Shown: positions 8,943 through 17,501 of the stretch, one piece after another
Numbering within the stretch: the stretch's first letter is position 1
Layout: each line of letters begins with the position of its first letter
The notes under the pieces: model-generated
Seen by the model: only the letters and a program-made list of their open reading frames with translations
What the model was told of the DNA's origin: nothing
Database searches by the model: none
Assembly (NCBI GenBank): GCA_902806095.1
Contig: CADCVF010000057.1
Span: forward strand, 1-64,000
Source of the DNA: an uncultured Rubrobacteraceae bacterium
Lineage (GTDB): Bacteria > Actinomycetota > Rubrobacteria > Rubrobacterales > Rubrobacteraceae
Direction of reading: 5' to 3'
DNA length: 64,000 bases
Position numbers and translations under genes: made by a program

Positions 8943-9082
8943 AGCATACAAAGCGTGCAGGTGTGCACTCGTTTTCGGGGGGAGGGGGGTACCCCCCCCT
9001 TCTCTGACCTTTTTCGCCGTTTGGAGGGGAGGGGGGGTACCTCCCCCCGGTTTCGCCTGCACGCGTGCACGCTTTGTATGCT
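8943..9082. repeat. Inverted repeat with 17-bp arms; outer copy at 9257
   Basis: AGCATACAAAGCGTGCA (8943-8959) pairs perfectly with 9066-9082. The right arm is repeated at 9257-9272 and, more degenerately, at 9457-9505. Between the arms lie two G-run/C-run palindromes centred on GGTACC. Confidence 0.75.
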
Positions 9083-9345
9083 AGTGGTTCGTGAGGTTTG
9101 AGGAGCGCTTCGGAGCCTTCTGGCAAGGGGAGTGCGAGGATTGTCCTACAAAACCGCACATTCTTTCGGGGGGTATGTACACCCTCCCCCCCTTACGGGT
9201 CTCTCTGGTCGTTTCGGGGGAGTGTGTCATGTATCCCCCGATTTCGCCTGCACGCTTGCACGCTTTGTATGCATGTATTTTGTGAGGATCGGGGAGATTT
9301 CGAGGTCTTCTGGCAGGTGTTTTCTGAGATTGTCCTCCAGATCCC
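9050..9345. repeat. Degenerate tandem duplication, period about 193 bp
   Basis: The segment from 9055 (GCCTGCACGCGTGCACGCTT) recurs from 9248, followed in both copies by similar sequence including TTCTGGCA and GATTGTCCT at matching distances. Identity is roughly three quarters by eye over about 100 bases. Confidence 0.55.
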
Positions 9346-9637
9346 GCAAGAGACCGCCTTTTTCGCGGAGCGTATTCTGCGGAAGGAGAGGGAGTGGTCT
9401 GATTTGAGCTCGCTTACGCCTCGATATCGGTCACTGGCCGGGAGTCTGCCTGGGCGTGCATGCGTGCAAAGGCGTGCATAGAGCCGTGCTCGCCTTGTAT
9501 GCTTGGGGCGTGCACGGGTGCAAGCGATCCCAGGGGAATTCACTCCCCTCCTCCTTTACGGCGAGCGCCAATACCGAGCAATGTTTCAGGAGACACGCAG
9601 AGCGGCTGCCAACGAGTTCGTCGGGCAGGCTTCGCCG

Positions 9638-10096
9638 CTAGCCGACGCCGGCCGCTCTTGTGGTCTTCGAAGCGGGGAGCCTGGCGCGGATGCTCAGATC
9701 CAACCCCAAAGCGCATGAGGCCTCTGCCAGGCGCCACAGGCTGATCTTCTGCCACCCGTCCCGCTCGTAGCGCTGAACCTGCTGCTGGCTCATGCCCAGG
9801 ATCTCTCCGAGCTCCGTTTGCGTAAGGCCGCGGGCTATGCGCGTCTTGGTGATGAGTTCTCCCAAAGAGTCCAGGTCCTCCGCGACGAAGGAGAGCAGAC
9901 ACCCCCCCTTGAGGCCCTCGTACTCGGAGATCTCACGCTGAAGGTCCTCGATCTGCATCCGAAGCGCGTCGATCACCACCGAAGTCACCTCATCTCGCTC
10001 TGCCGACCGGTGGGTTGACGAGAGCCTCTGCAGCTCCGCCTCAAGCTCGGAGAGCTGGTTCTTGCTGTGCCTGTGCTCATTGTCATTGCGGATCAT
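9638..10096 (-). CDS. XRE-family HTH regulator / antitoxin-like protein
   Basis: A 152-residue protein. The first 60 residues are a charged coiled-coil-like segment (SELEAELQRLSSTHRSAERD). Residues about 80 to 135 form a Cro/C1-type helix-turn-helix (ARGLTQTELGEILGMSQQQV, QRYERDGW). It follows the DUF6932 gene by only 4 bases on the same strand, so the two form a pair like a nucleotidyltransferase-type toxin or regulator with an HTH partner. It may repress its own operon. No operator could be assigned. Confidence 0.8.
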   Translation of the reverse strand: MIRNDNEHRHSKNQLSELEAELQRLSSTHRSAERDEVTSVVIDALRMQIEDLQREISEYEGLKGGCLLSFVAEDLDSLGELITKTRIARGLTQTELGEILGMSQQQVQRYERDGWQKISLWRLAEASCALGLDLSIRARLPASKTTRAAGVG

Positions 10097-10100
10097 GCCT

Positions 10101-10551
10101 TCACCTCCTCGCTCGCATTTCCACCGAGAGCACGCCCTGCTCCTGCCCCTCGCAGTCGGTCTGGTAGAACCGCAGGAAGGGTTGCCCCGATCCCAGCTCC
10201 GTAGCCGCAGCTGGGAAGAAGTCCAAACCGAACCGCCTCTTGGCTTCCGCTCGGTTGGAAGGACTCGGCGGGAAGATCGAAGCCAGGCGCCCCAGATCCT
10301 CGGCAGTGACGTCCTCAGCCAGATCGTAGCAACCGTCTATGTCGTTCGGAAGATCCTTATCCGTCATAAAGCTACTGTACAGGTACACCCTCACAACACC
10401 ACAGTACGCCATCAGCTCCAGAGCCTCTTCATGCCCCTCGAGCAGCTGCCGTGTCTTGCGGCTCCAAATCCATCTTCTCCGTGAGTTCCTCCAGGTCTGT
10501 CTCGTAGACGCCTGGTGGCAGCAGCCCCTCATCCGTGACCTGCGGTATCAT
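10101..10551 (-). pseudogene. DUF6932-type nucleotidyltransferase-like gene, frameshifted
   Basis: The N-terminal piece begins at ATG 10551 (MIPQVTDEGLLPPGVYETDL), the typical start of DUF6932 proteins. It must shift frame near 10450 to continue as RQLLEGHEEALELM, VVRVYLYSSFMTDKDLPNDI and DGCYDL. The S-F-x-T-D-x-x-x-N-D-I-D-G string resembles the G-S...D-x-D nucleotidyltransferase signature. A single base change in the count at about 10,450 to 10,453 would restore about 149 codons. It is either a recent inactivation or a sequencing error. It pairs with the XRE gene downstream and is divergent from the KAP NTPase gene, 66 bases away. Confidence 0.7.
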
Positions 10552-10617
10552 CTGGCTCAGTATACAGCACTTTTGTTGTGTTATGTAGGCATGGTGCTCG
10601 AAAGGAGCTAGAACAAT

Positions 10618-12753
10618 ATGAGCGAGAACGAGGACCGGCAAGTAGCCAACCCGAGGATGGCCTCGTCCACCGGTGATCCGCCAATTCGTAGGAAGAAGGA
10701 AGACCGTCTGAACCGGGCGCGCTTCGCCGAGGCGTTGGCGGAGCAGATCGCGAGCGCGCCAGGATCCGGCGGAGTCGTCTTCGGACTTCTGGGCCCTTAC
10801 GGAAGCGGGAAGACCTCGATCCTCAACATGGTCGAGGAAACGCTAAAGGAGACTACCGAGAACCCGGTAGTACTGTGGTTCAACCCGTGGCTGTTCTCTG
10901 GGACGGAGCAACTCGTCGAGCACTTCTTCGAGGAGTTGGCTGCCCAGCTCCTCGAAGAGTCCGACGACAGGTTGCGGAAGATCGGGAAGGCCCTCGAGCG
11001 ATACGGCATGCTTCTAGGCCCACTGCGTTACGTGCCGGGTGTCGGACGCTACGCAGAAGGGGCAGAGAAGGCAACCCGCATACTCGGTGGCTTGTTGAAG
11101 GGGCGTGAGGAGAAGCCAGTGAGCGTGCGGACCAGGCGTCGCGAGCTGGAGACGGTGCTGAATGAGCTGAACGGCAGGATCGTGATCTTCATAGACGACT
11201 TGGACCGCCTCAGCAGGAAGGATGAGATCCAGGACGTCGTAAGGTTAGTGAGACTAAGCGCGGATCTTCCCAACGTCGTCTTCGTAATGGCCTTCGACCG
11301 CTGGCGGGTCGAGGAGGCCCTCGCGGGAGTCGAGGGAGACGGGCGAGCCTACCTGGAGAAGATCGTGCAGGTGGTGCACGACATCCCAGCGATCAGGGAG
11401 GTAGACCTGAGCCGAGTGCTTGTAGAGGAGGTCAACAGGATCATCGGACAGGCTCCAACGGGACCATTCGACGAACACGAGTTCTGGAACGTCTTCCACA
11501 CCGTCATCAAACCCCTGTTCAGCAACGTCCGCGATGTCCGACGCTATGCCGACGCTTTACCGATGACCTTGCAGGTGATCGGAGACGAGGTCCGACTGAC
11601 AGACGTATTGGCCCTCGAAGCGATACGGCTCCAGGCGCCGGACGCCTTCGCCAAGTTGCCTACCACAGCGGAGACACTAACCACCACGTCCGACGGATAC
11701 GGGATGGGGATAAATTCGGACGAAGCCAAGGCCGAGATAGAGGGTTTCGAGCAAGCCGGCGGCGAGCACGCACAGGTGATCAGCGAGGCGCGTTGTCACC
11801 TCTTTCCTGCAAGCTCGTGGGTGGAGAACACGCAGCATGGAGGGGAGTGGCTGAAGACCTGGAGCAAGGAGCGCCGCGTCGCCCATCCGAGGGTTTTGAG
11901 GTTCTACCTTGAGAAGAACCTGCCGGAAGATGTCATGCCTGCCTCGGCAGTGCAGGACCTCTTCGAGTCGCTCGGTGACCAGGAAGCTTTGACCATGAGG
12001 TTCGCGGCGATGGATCCACGCATGCTGGAGCATGCTATAGAGCGACTCCGAGAGTACGAAGACGACTACCGACCGGAGCACGTCGAGTCCGCAGTGGAGG
12101 TTCTCCTGAACCAGATGCCGAGGCTTCGCGAGGGAACGGAGCAATTCATGGATGTCGGCGCGCACCGAAAGGTGCGGTGGGCCGCGTTGGACTTCCTCCG
12201 CAAAATCGAAGACCCAGAGGCATTGGCCCTCAAGGTGAAGATGGTGATGCCAAGGGTTGACAACCTATCTGCGCGGCTAGACTTGGCAACGATGGTCGGT
12301 CACCGAGAGGGCATAGGCCGTGGCCTAGTTTCGGAAGAAGAGGCGCGGAATCTGGAGGAGCATGTACTGACCGCCTTGGAGCACGCCGATCCCGATTCGC
12401 TCGCCCGAGAGCGCAACGTGGTGCGCCTTCTCATGGGGGCGCGGGAGATAGACCGGACGAGAGGAGAAGCCCTAAGCACTAGACTCGCCGAGAAGGATTC
12501 CGTCTTCTTGACGGTGCTCAGGAGCTCACTGAAAGAGAGCCACAGCTTCACTCAGGGCGAGGTCGTCTCCAGAGTAGAGCACGAGCTGATGTGGGACGCG
12601 ATGTGCGACCTGTTCGGCGAGGACGTCGTACAGCGCCGCGTGGAGGAGCTAGCGAGGGCTGGCGACGGAGGCGTAGTTTCCCCCGACGAGAGAACCAGCT
12701 TGGCGCTAGATACAGCTAGACGTTACGTGGCTGGCTGGCGCCCCGACTGGTAG
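10618..12753 (+). CDS. KAP-family P-loop NTPase
   Basis: A 711-residue protein with Walker A GPYGSGKTS near residue 60, a hydrophobic Walker B ending IVIFIDDLDRLS near 190, and the intermediate VVLWFNPWLFSGTEQLVEHF that marks KAP P-loop proteins. Unlike many KAP members I see no clear transmembrane insertion in the middle. The C-terminal 350 residues are helical and unrecognised. KAP NTPases are often found in defence islands and in signalling at the membrane. The start ATG has AGGAG about 10 bases upstream. It transcribes towards the tRNA fragment that seems to mark the island edge. Its exact role is unknown. Confidence 0.85.
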   Translation: MSENEDRQVANPRMASSTGDPPIRRKKEDRLNRARFAEALAEQIASAPGSGGVVFGLLGPYGSGKTSILNMVEETLKETTENPVVLWFNPWLFSGTEQLVEHFFEELAAQLLEESDDRLRKIGKALERYGMLLGPLRYVPGVGRYAEGAEKATRILGGLLKGREEKPVSVRTRRRELETVLNELNGRIVIFIDDLDRLSRKDEIQDVVRLVRLSADLPNVVFVMAFDRWRVEEALAGVEGDGRAYLEKIVQVVHDIPAIREVDLSRVLVEEVNRIIGQAPTGPFDEHEFWNVFHTVIKPLFSNVRDVRRYADALPMTLQVIGDEVRLTDVLALEAIRLQAPDAFAKLPTTAETLTTTSDGYGMGINSDEAKAEIEGFEQAGGEHAQVISEARCHLFPASSWVENTQHGGEWLKTWSKERRVAHPRVLRFYLEKNLPEDVMPASAVQDLFESLGDQEALTMRFAAMDPRMLEHAIERLREYEDDYRPEHVESAVEVLLNQMPRLREGTEQFMDVGAHRKVRWAALDFLRKIEDPEALALKVKMVMPRVDNLSARLDLATMVGHREGIGRGLVSEEEARNLEEHVLTALEHADPDSLARERNVVRLLMGAREIDRTRGEALSTRLAEKDSVFLTVLRSSLKESHSFTQGEVVSRVEHELMWDAMCDLFGEDVVQRRVEELARAGDGGVVSPDERTSLALDTARRYVAGWRPDW

Positions 12754-13011
12754 AGGACGGCGTCGTCGTACTTGTCGGACGCCGCGATCGGCTGACAATG
12801 CATGATTCAGACGTCCAGATCTGTCCGTCTATCGAAGATGCTGCGTTCGAATACGTAACGCCGAGACATGCTCGTTAGAACAGGGAAGTTACTGCAACCG
12901 TACTGCAACCGGGCCGGTACGGACGCGTACGGGATGGACGAACTGCTGAAGCGAACCTCGTAAAACACCTGCAAAATCGCGTAATTTTCGGACGTAGCAG
13001 GACAGGCTAGA

Positions 13012-13068
13012 ACGGGCCTGGTAGCACTCGGATGGCGGAGGTCACGAGTTCGAGTCTCGTCGGGTCCA
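13012..13068 (+). other. tRNA 3'-end fragment, putative attachment site
   Basis: A perfect T-arm (ACGAG, loop TTCGAGT, CTCGT at 13044-13060) is followed by a 7-base acceptor 3' strand CGGGTCC and discriminator A at 13068. It is preceded by a plausible variable loop AGGTC and an anticodon-stem remnant. The matching 5' acceptor strand GGACCCG is absent upstream. Such 3' halves are typical remnants left where tyrosine-recombinase islands integrate into tRNA genes. The tRNA identity cannot be told. Confidence 0.55.
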
Positions 13069-13347
13069 CCCCAAAACCCACCGTTTTGCAGCACAAAACT
13101 ACAGAACACAAAGTAGCCTCAGCCGCGATCCGGAGCTTCTTACTGCAACCGAGGATAGAGTTCGTAGGTGCGCCAAACAAGCCGCCTCAGGTCACTGTCG
13201 GTATGCGCTCGCACGCATCACTATCCCCAACAACATTTTGTAGTGGCCCTTATCAATCACCGCTCTCCAGTTGGGTATCGGGGACATTGGAGCAGACGCT
13301 ATACAGTATCCTGCATACGACCTTCCGAGAACTCACCTTTTCCACGT

Positions 13348-13363
13348 ACTCGGGTGAATAAGG
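13348..13363 (+). repeat. 16-base sequence shared with 17013-17028
   Basis: ACTCGGGTGAATAAGG occurs here and, identically, at 17013-17028 inside the 3' end of the IS110 element. A near copy (TTGGGTGAATAATGG) lies at 14127-14141. It may be an IS110 end or target remnant. Confidence 0.5.
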
Positions 13364-13510
13364 ACCACGAGGGCGCTTTGTCGAGATCTTCTGGAAGCTC
13401 CCGGCTTCCTTCGTCGACCTCAGAAGTTCTGAGAGCGGCGCATGCGGCTGGATTGGACTTGTGCCATCATCTCCCCCAAGAAAGAATCCAGCGGAAAGGG
13501 GGAGACGCGC

Positions 13511-14077
13511 GTGCTTGCCTACGTATTCTGGCACTGGCCGTCGGAGGGTGTCGAGGCCCGACACTACGAGCGGGATCTGATCTCCTTCCACGAGACACTG
13601 GCGGAGGCCGAGCTGGAGGGGTTCCGCGGATCCTCGACCTACCGCATCGAAGGCGCTCCCTGGGTCGGTCCCGGCTCTCGCGGCTACGAGGACTGGTACC
13701 TGCTCGAAGGCTCCTACGCGCTGGACCTTCTCAACGAGATTGCCGTCTCCGGGAAACGCAAGAGCCCGCACGACAGGGTCGCAGGGGCGTCCGCCGTGGG
13801 CAGCGCCGGGGGCCTCTACGGATTCGGGAGCGGCGAGCCTGCTGCAGTAGGGTCGCACCTTGCGACCTGGCTGACCAAGCAACGCGGCACCTCCTACGGG
13901 GAGTTTTACGCTCGGATCGAGCCTTGGACGAACGCACCACAGACGAGCCTGTGGCGACGACAGTTGGTGCTAGGTCCCACGCCCGAGTTTTGCGTGCTGG
14001 GGCGTGCAGGATTGGAATTTCCTGCGGACCTTTCTCCGGTCGCCGTGGAGCGGACGCCGCTCTGGCCGGTCGCCTGA
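13511..14077 (+). CDS. Conserved hypothetical protein
   Basis: A protein of 188 residues from the GTG at 13511, chosen because a strong ribosome-binding stretch (AAAGGGGGAG) lies just ahead and the residues LAYVFWHWPSEGVEARHYER begin a well-formed domain. Other segments are GYEDWYLLEGSYALDLLNEI and LYGFGSGEP. I recall similar uncharacterised proteins in actinobacteria but no function. No signal peptide or membrane segment is seen. It is the first gene beyond the tRNA scar. Confidence 0.65.
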   Translation: MLAYVFWHWPSEGVEARHYERDLISFHETLAEAELEGFRGSSTYRIEGAPWVGPGSRGYEDWYLLEGSYALDLLNEIAVSGKRKSPHDRVAGASAVGSAGGLYGFGSGEPAAVGSHLATWLTKQRGTSYGEFYARIEPWTNAPQTSLWRRQLVLGPTPEFCVLGRAGLEFPADLSPVAVERTPLWPVA

Positions 14078-14147
14078 CCCACTCCCACTGAGGCTGAACT
14101 TCCTAGTACACGTCTTTTTTCTGATGTTGGGTGAATAATGGAACGGT

Positions 14148-14540
14148 CTATCCGTCGAGCACTTCGGACTGCTGCTTGGAGAACTCGACTATCTTGCCAC
14201 CCGCCACACGCACCACGGTAGTGCCGACGAACTCGTCCCGCTTCCCACTCGGCGCTACTCCTCTCACCTCACCAGTGTGCGTACCCCACGCCCGCCAACG
14301 TGCCGTCACCCGATCACCTTCGGCTACCAAGTCCTCGATGACCAAGGTCCAGTCGGGGTAGGCGGTGCGAGTCTCGACGACGCCCTCCTTGTAGAGTTCG
14401 CGGTGTGGGTATGGGGTCCCCTCGACCTCATGGGTGACAAAGTCCTCGGAGAGGAGCTCGTCCGCGGCGGCGAGATCACCCCCGTTCCAGATCTCTTCGT
14501 AAAAACGGCGAAACACGGCCTTGTTCTCTGACTCGATCAT
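14148..14540 (-). CDS. SnoaL-like / ester cyclase family protein
   Basis: A 130-residue NTF2-fold protein from the ATG at 14540: ENKAVFRRFYEEIWNGGDL, LLSEDFVTHE, TAYPDWTLVIEDLVAEGDRV and GTHTGEVRGVAPSGK. These are the standard segments of SnoaL-like polyketide cyclase or ester cyclase proteins. The natural substrate is unknown. A second, distinct NTF2-fold gene in the same orientation sits at 17096-17501. Two IS110 insertions separate them, so the pair was probably closer together once. Confidence 0.85.
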   Translation of the reverse strand: MIESENKAVFRRFYEEIWNGGDLAAADELLSEDFVTHEVEGTPYPHRELYKEGVVETRTAYPDWTLVIEDLVAEGDRVTARWRAWGTHTGEVRGVAPSGKRDEFVGTTVVRVAGGKIVEFSKQQSEVLDG

Positions 14541-14619
14541 CGCGCGACCATGATAGCAAGCCGCACCTTCCACACTGTGAGTATCCTGGAGAATGGCTGT
14601 GGGCGACGCCTCGGAGCGG

Positions 14620-15480
14620 CCTGACCCTCTTTCCACGTGGGCCCTAAAGGTGCCAGCTCCTACGGGACAGGGCTCGCCCGCCACCTGAGGGCCAGGGGGA
14701 TCGAGGTGCTTGAAGGTGGAGCGCCCGAAGCGCCAGCGGCGAAGCTCGCGCCCTAACGTCCAGAAGTCCGACCCCCTAGATGCCGAGCGCCCCGCAAGAG
14801 CGGGGAATAGGCCGGAGAAGCGTCGGGGGTGCCCAAGAGCGGCGACGGGCGCGTGGAGATGATCAGGACCCTGCGTGCAGCCCGCCGCTCGGCGGTTAAG
14901 GCCAGGACCTAAAGGCCGCCAACCAGCTCCAAGGCTTGCGCGTGAGGGCACCTGATGAACTGCTCAAGCGTTTACGCGCACTCTCGACGAAGGAGCTCGT
15001 CTCGGTGGCTGCGCGCTTCCGCCTCGCGGATGGTCCTGGTGACGTGACGTCTGCGACCAAGTTCACGCTCCGTTCGGTGCCCGCCGCCACGATGCTCTCT
15101 CAGAGGAGATAGCCGAGCTAGACGCGCACCTAGACCGGCTGGTGGCGCAAGCCGCCCCGGAGCTGATCTCTTTGCCGGGCATCGGTACCCACAACGCCGC
15201 GACACTGTTGATCGTAGCCGGGGACAACCCCCGGAGGTTGGAGAGCGAGGCCTCCTTCGCCAGTCTGTGTGGTGTCTCACCCATCGAAGCCTCCTCCGGC
15301 AAAGTGGTGAGGCACCGCCTCAACCGCGGTGGCAACTGGGAGGCCAACCGTGCGCTGTACATGGTCTGCCTGGCTCGGATGCGCTGAGATCGTCGCACCC
15401 GCGAGTACGTGGCCAGGCGAACCGTGGAGGGCAAGAGCAAGCGAGAGATCCTACGGTGCCTAAAGCGATACGTCGCTCGC
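14620..15480 (+). pseudogene. Decayed IS110-family transposase
   Basis: Fragments of an IS110 transposase lie in several frames. The N-terminal DEDD part has SSYGTGLARHLRARGIEVLE and SDPLDAERAARA near 14,665-14,800. The middle has RAPDELLKRLRALSTKELVS near 14,945. The Transposase_20 part has ISLPGIGTHNAATLLIVAGD and GGNWEANRALYMVCL at 15,166-15,380. An in-frame TGA at 15385-15387 cuts off a further conserved tail (EYVARRTVEGKSKREILRCL). At least three frameshifts plus the nonsense codon make it dead. Its 3' end abuts the second IS110 element. Confidence 0.8.
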
Positions 15481-15621
15481 GAGGTCTACCGTGTGCTGAT
15501 CTCTTGCGGCGCCCGTTCCTCGCCGACGGGACCAGAAGACGCGCTCCGCATCGCCTCCGGGAGCAGCGCCGCTTGACCATAGGAGCCCTACCCTTTAGGT
15601 GTGCCGCGGGAGTAGAGTACC

Positions 15622-15815
15622 GTGGCGGCCCGGCGGATCGGGCATGGCTCACATAGGACCGCCCCCAGAGGGCTCTTGACGCATGGCCACCCGGTCCGCC
15701 ACAGGAACCTCCAGACCGCTGATCGGGATAGGCGACCAATCGCTCCGTAGGGCTCTGACGGCGGGGGAACCCGAAAGGCGAAGGGAAGAGACGGACGAAG
15801 AAGGAGGCGGGGCGA
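15622..15815 (+). ncRNA. Candidate bridge RNA region of the IS110 element
   Basis: IS110 elements carry a non-coding end next to the recombinase gene, from which a bridge RNA is made. Here 194 bases lie between the left inverted repeat and the transposase ATG. GTGGCGG near 15,622 can pair with CCGCCAC near 15,697, with CCCGG in both flanks, enclosing a structured internal part. This is inferred from family knowledge and a hand-found stem only. In IS1111-type elements the RNA is encoded at the other end. Confidence 0.3.
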
Positions 15816-16992
15816 ATGCACTGGATAGGCTTCGACGTGGGCAAGGCGTTCCACTGGGTTTGCGTGCTGGACGAAGATGGCGAAGAGGTTCTCTCGCGCA
15901 GGGTCGAAGCCTCGGAAGAGGACCTGGAGGCCGTCTGCTTGGAGATTGAGGCTTTGGGCGAGGATCGCATCGTGGGCATCGATCTGATGGGCGGGTCGGC
16001 GACGCTCCTGGAAGCGATCCTCGTCGAGCGCGCGGAGAAGCTCTTCCACGTCCCCGGCATCGCCGTGAATAGGACTCGCGACGCCTACCCAGGCGAGTCC
16101 AAGAGCGACGCGAGGGACGCCCGCGTGAATCGCCGAGCAGTTGAGGCTTCGGCGGGGAGCCCTGCAGGAGATCCGTCCCAGAAACGGGGTGCTGGCCGAG
16201 ATGCGGGTGCTCGTCGCCCACCGCAGGGACCTGCTCCAAGACCAGACTCGACGCGCCGCACGGCTCAGGGAGGTCCTGCTAAGCGTGTTCCCTGGCCTCG
16301 AGGCGGCGCTCGACCTTGAGCGGGAGGGTGCCCTGGTGCTCGTGACCAAGCTCGCCACGCCCACCGGGGCCCGCAGGCTGGGGGAGGCCCACCTGCACCG
16401 GTGGTTGAAGGCCAAGGGCGTGCGCAAGGCTCAAGACGTCGCCAGGAGAGTCGTCGTGGCCGCCAAGGCCCAGCGCCGCGAGCTACCCGCCGCCGAGGCC
16501 AAGTCTGCGCTCGCCGCGGAGCTCGCCTCCGAGATGCTCAGGACCAGGGAGAGGATCGCCGAGCTAGACCGTCGTCTGGAGGAGTTGCTTGCCGCGATCC
16601 CCGAGTCGGAGATCGTAAGGAGCCTGCCGGGCATGGGCGTGGTTTTCACGGCCGAGTTCCTGGCCGGGGTAGGGAATCTCGGGAGGTTCGCTTCCGCCGA
16701 CTCCTTGGCCGCAGCGGCGGGGATCGCCCCGGTGCAAAGAGCATCCGGCGCGTCGAGCCATCAGCGCAGGGCGAGGCGTGGCAACAAGGTCCTGAAGCGG
16801 CTCCTGTACCGCTCCGCCTTCAGTTGCATCTGCCATCACCAGAGAAGCGAGGATTTCTACAGAAAGAAGAGGGCCGAGGGCAAAGGCCACCACCAAGCCG
16901 TGATCGCCCTCGCCCGCAGACGCGTGAACGTCCTCTGGGCGATGCTGCGCGACGGAGAAATCTACCGTGAGCGGTCTTCACAAGCGGCTTGA
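15816..16992 (+). pseudogene. IS110-family transposase with one frameshift
   Basis: The first frame from ATG 15816 gives the DEDD RuvC-like domain (MHWIGFDVGKAFHWVCVLDE, IVGIDLMGGSATLLEAI, KSDARDARV). After a one-base shift at about 16,128 the second frame continues IAEQLRLRRGALQEIRP. It runs through a coiled coil to the Transposase_20 domain (RSLPGMGVVFTAEFLAGVGN, ASADSLAAAAGIAPVQRASG, KVLKRLLYRSAFSCI) and ends at 16992. The full product would be about 390 residues, normal for the family. One extra A would account for the break, so it is a recent loss or a sequencing error. It lies inside the element bounded by the 12-bp repeats. Confidence 0.85.
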
Positions 16993-17095
16993 CTAACGCA
17001 TCGGGATGCGTCACTCGGGTGAATAAGGGCAAAAGAAGGGCCAGGGCCGTGTTAGGCCCCGGCTGGGACACAACCGCGATACGAGGGTACTCTAC

Positions 17096-17501
17096 TCAGC
17101 CTTCGTGAAAAGCCTCGGCCAAGACTGCGGTATCCGTATATTCTTGGAACCTCGTGATCTTCCCATCACGCACACTGAACACGTGGACGAAATCGCTCTC
17201 CCACTCCCGACCAGTGGACCTGACATGCCAAACATAGTGACCCAGCGTCACAACCTTATCATGTTGGGCTACGAATTCTCTTGGCTCGAATTGCCGAGCC
17301 CCTTGCGTGTCGTCCAGGGTCTGAAAGAACTGTCCTACTTGCTCACGCCCATGCCAATTGCCCCTGCCCGGCACTCCCCCTACTTCGGGGACAACCCACT
17401 CGACATCCTCGGAAAGCAACTCGAGCACTGCCGGGATATCTCCGCTCAGAAAGTAGTCGTAGGCTTGTTGCACCAGCCCCGTGTTTTCTAGTTCGCTCAT
17501 G
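17096..17501 (-). CDS. SnoaL-like NTF2-fold protein
   Basis: A 134-residue protein from ATG 17501, preceded by GGAGAA at good distance. Segments VQQAYDYFLSGDIPAVLELL, EDVEWVVPE, DFVHVFSVRDGKITRFQEYT are characteristic of the ketosteroid isomerase-like SnoaL family. The substrate cannot be told. The stop codon coincides with the right inverted repeat of the IS110 element, so the last one or two codons may derive from the insertion. Confidence 0.85.

Larger units (their letters stand above)
8303..9637. other. Gene-poor, repeat-rich stretch inside the island
   Basis: I see no convincing gene in these 1.3 kb. Several open frames exist on both strands but show no family motif and are interrupted by repeats. 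The stretch holds at least three separate long inverted repeats, G-run palindromes centred on GGTACC near 8980 to 9050, and a degenerate tandem duplication. Some minus-strand reading (TNATNAV, KHRRYGRQ) recalls the low-complexity linkers of phage or plasmid primases, so it may be a decayed gene of that kind. It must also hold the promoter of the helicase operon, which I could not pin down. Confidence 0.5.
12754..13510. other. Intergenic stretch with tRNA scar and TACTGCAACCG repeats
   Basis: No gene is supportable in these 757 bases. The segment TACTGCAACCG occurs at 12,893, again a few bases later, and at 13,142, flanking a tRNA 3' fragment. Open frames across the tRNA piece are artefacts of reading it. 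A short plus-strand frame near 12,880-12,960 could be the tail of a lost integrase, but I cannot show it. Confidence 0.5.
15610..17097 (+). mobile_element. IS110-family element with 12-bp subterminal inverted repeats
   Basis: GAGTAGAGTACC at 15610-15621 and its exact reverse complement at 17086-17097 bracket an IS110 transposase gene, giving an element of about 1.49 kb. Short inverted repeats near the ends fit the IS1111 branch of IS110. The right repeat overlaps the stop codon of the SnoaL-like gene at 17096, so the element inserted at or next to that gene's 3' end. No target-site duplication was found, as expected for the family. Confidence 0.65.

Noticed and set aside
8530-9159. 209-codon minus-strand frame in the repeat region
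   Set aside because: It passes through inverted repeats and G-runs, has no start signal and no recognisable domain; kept only as a possible decayed primase-like gene.
8683-9505. CRISPR array
   Set aside because: Repeats are not of equal length, are partly inverted, and spacers are irregular; no cas gene is present.
12807-13109. Minus-strand open frame containing PDETRTRDLR
   Set aside because: This peptide is a well-known artefact of translating the T-arm and acceptor end of a tRNA; the frame crosses the tRNA fragment.
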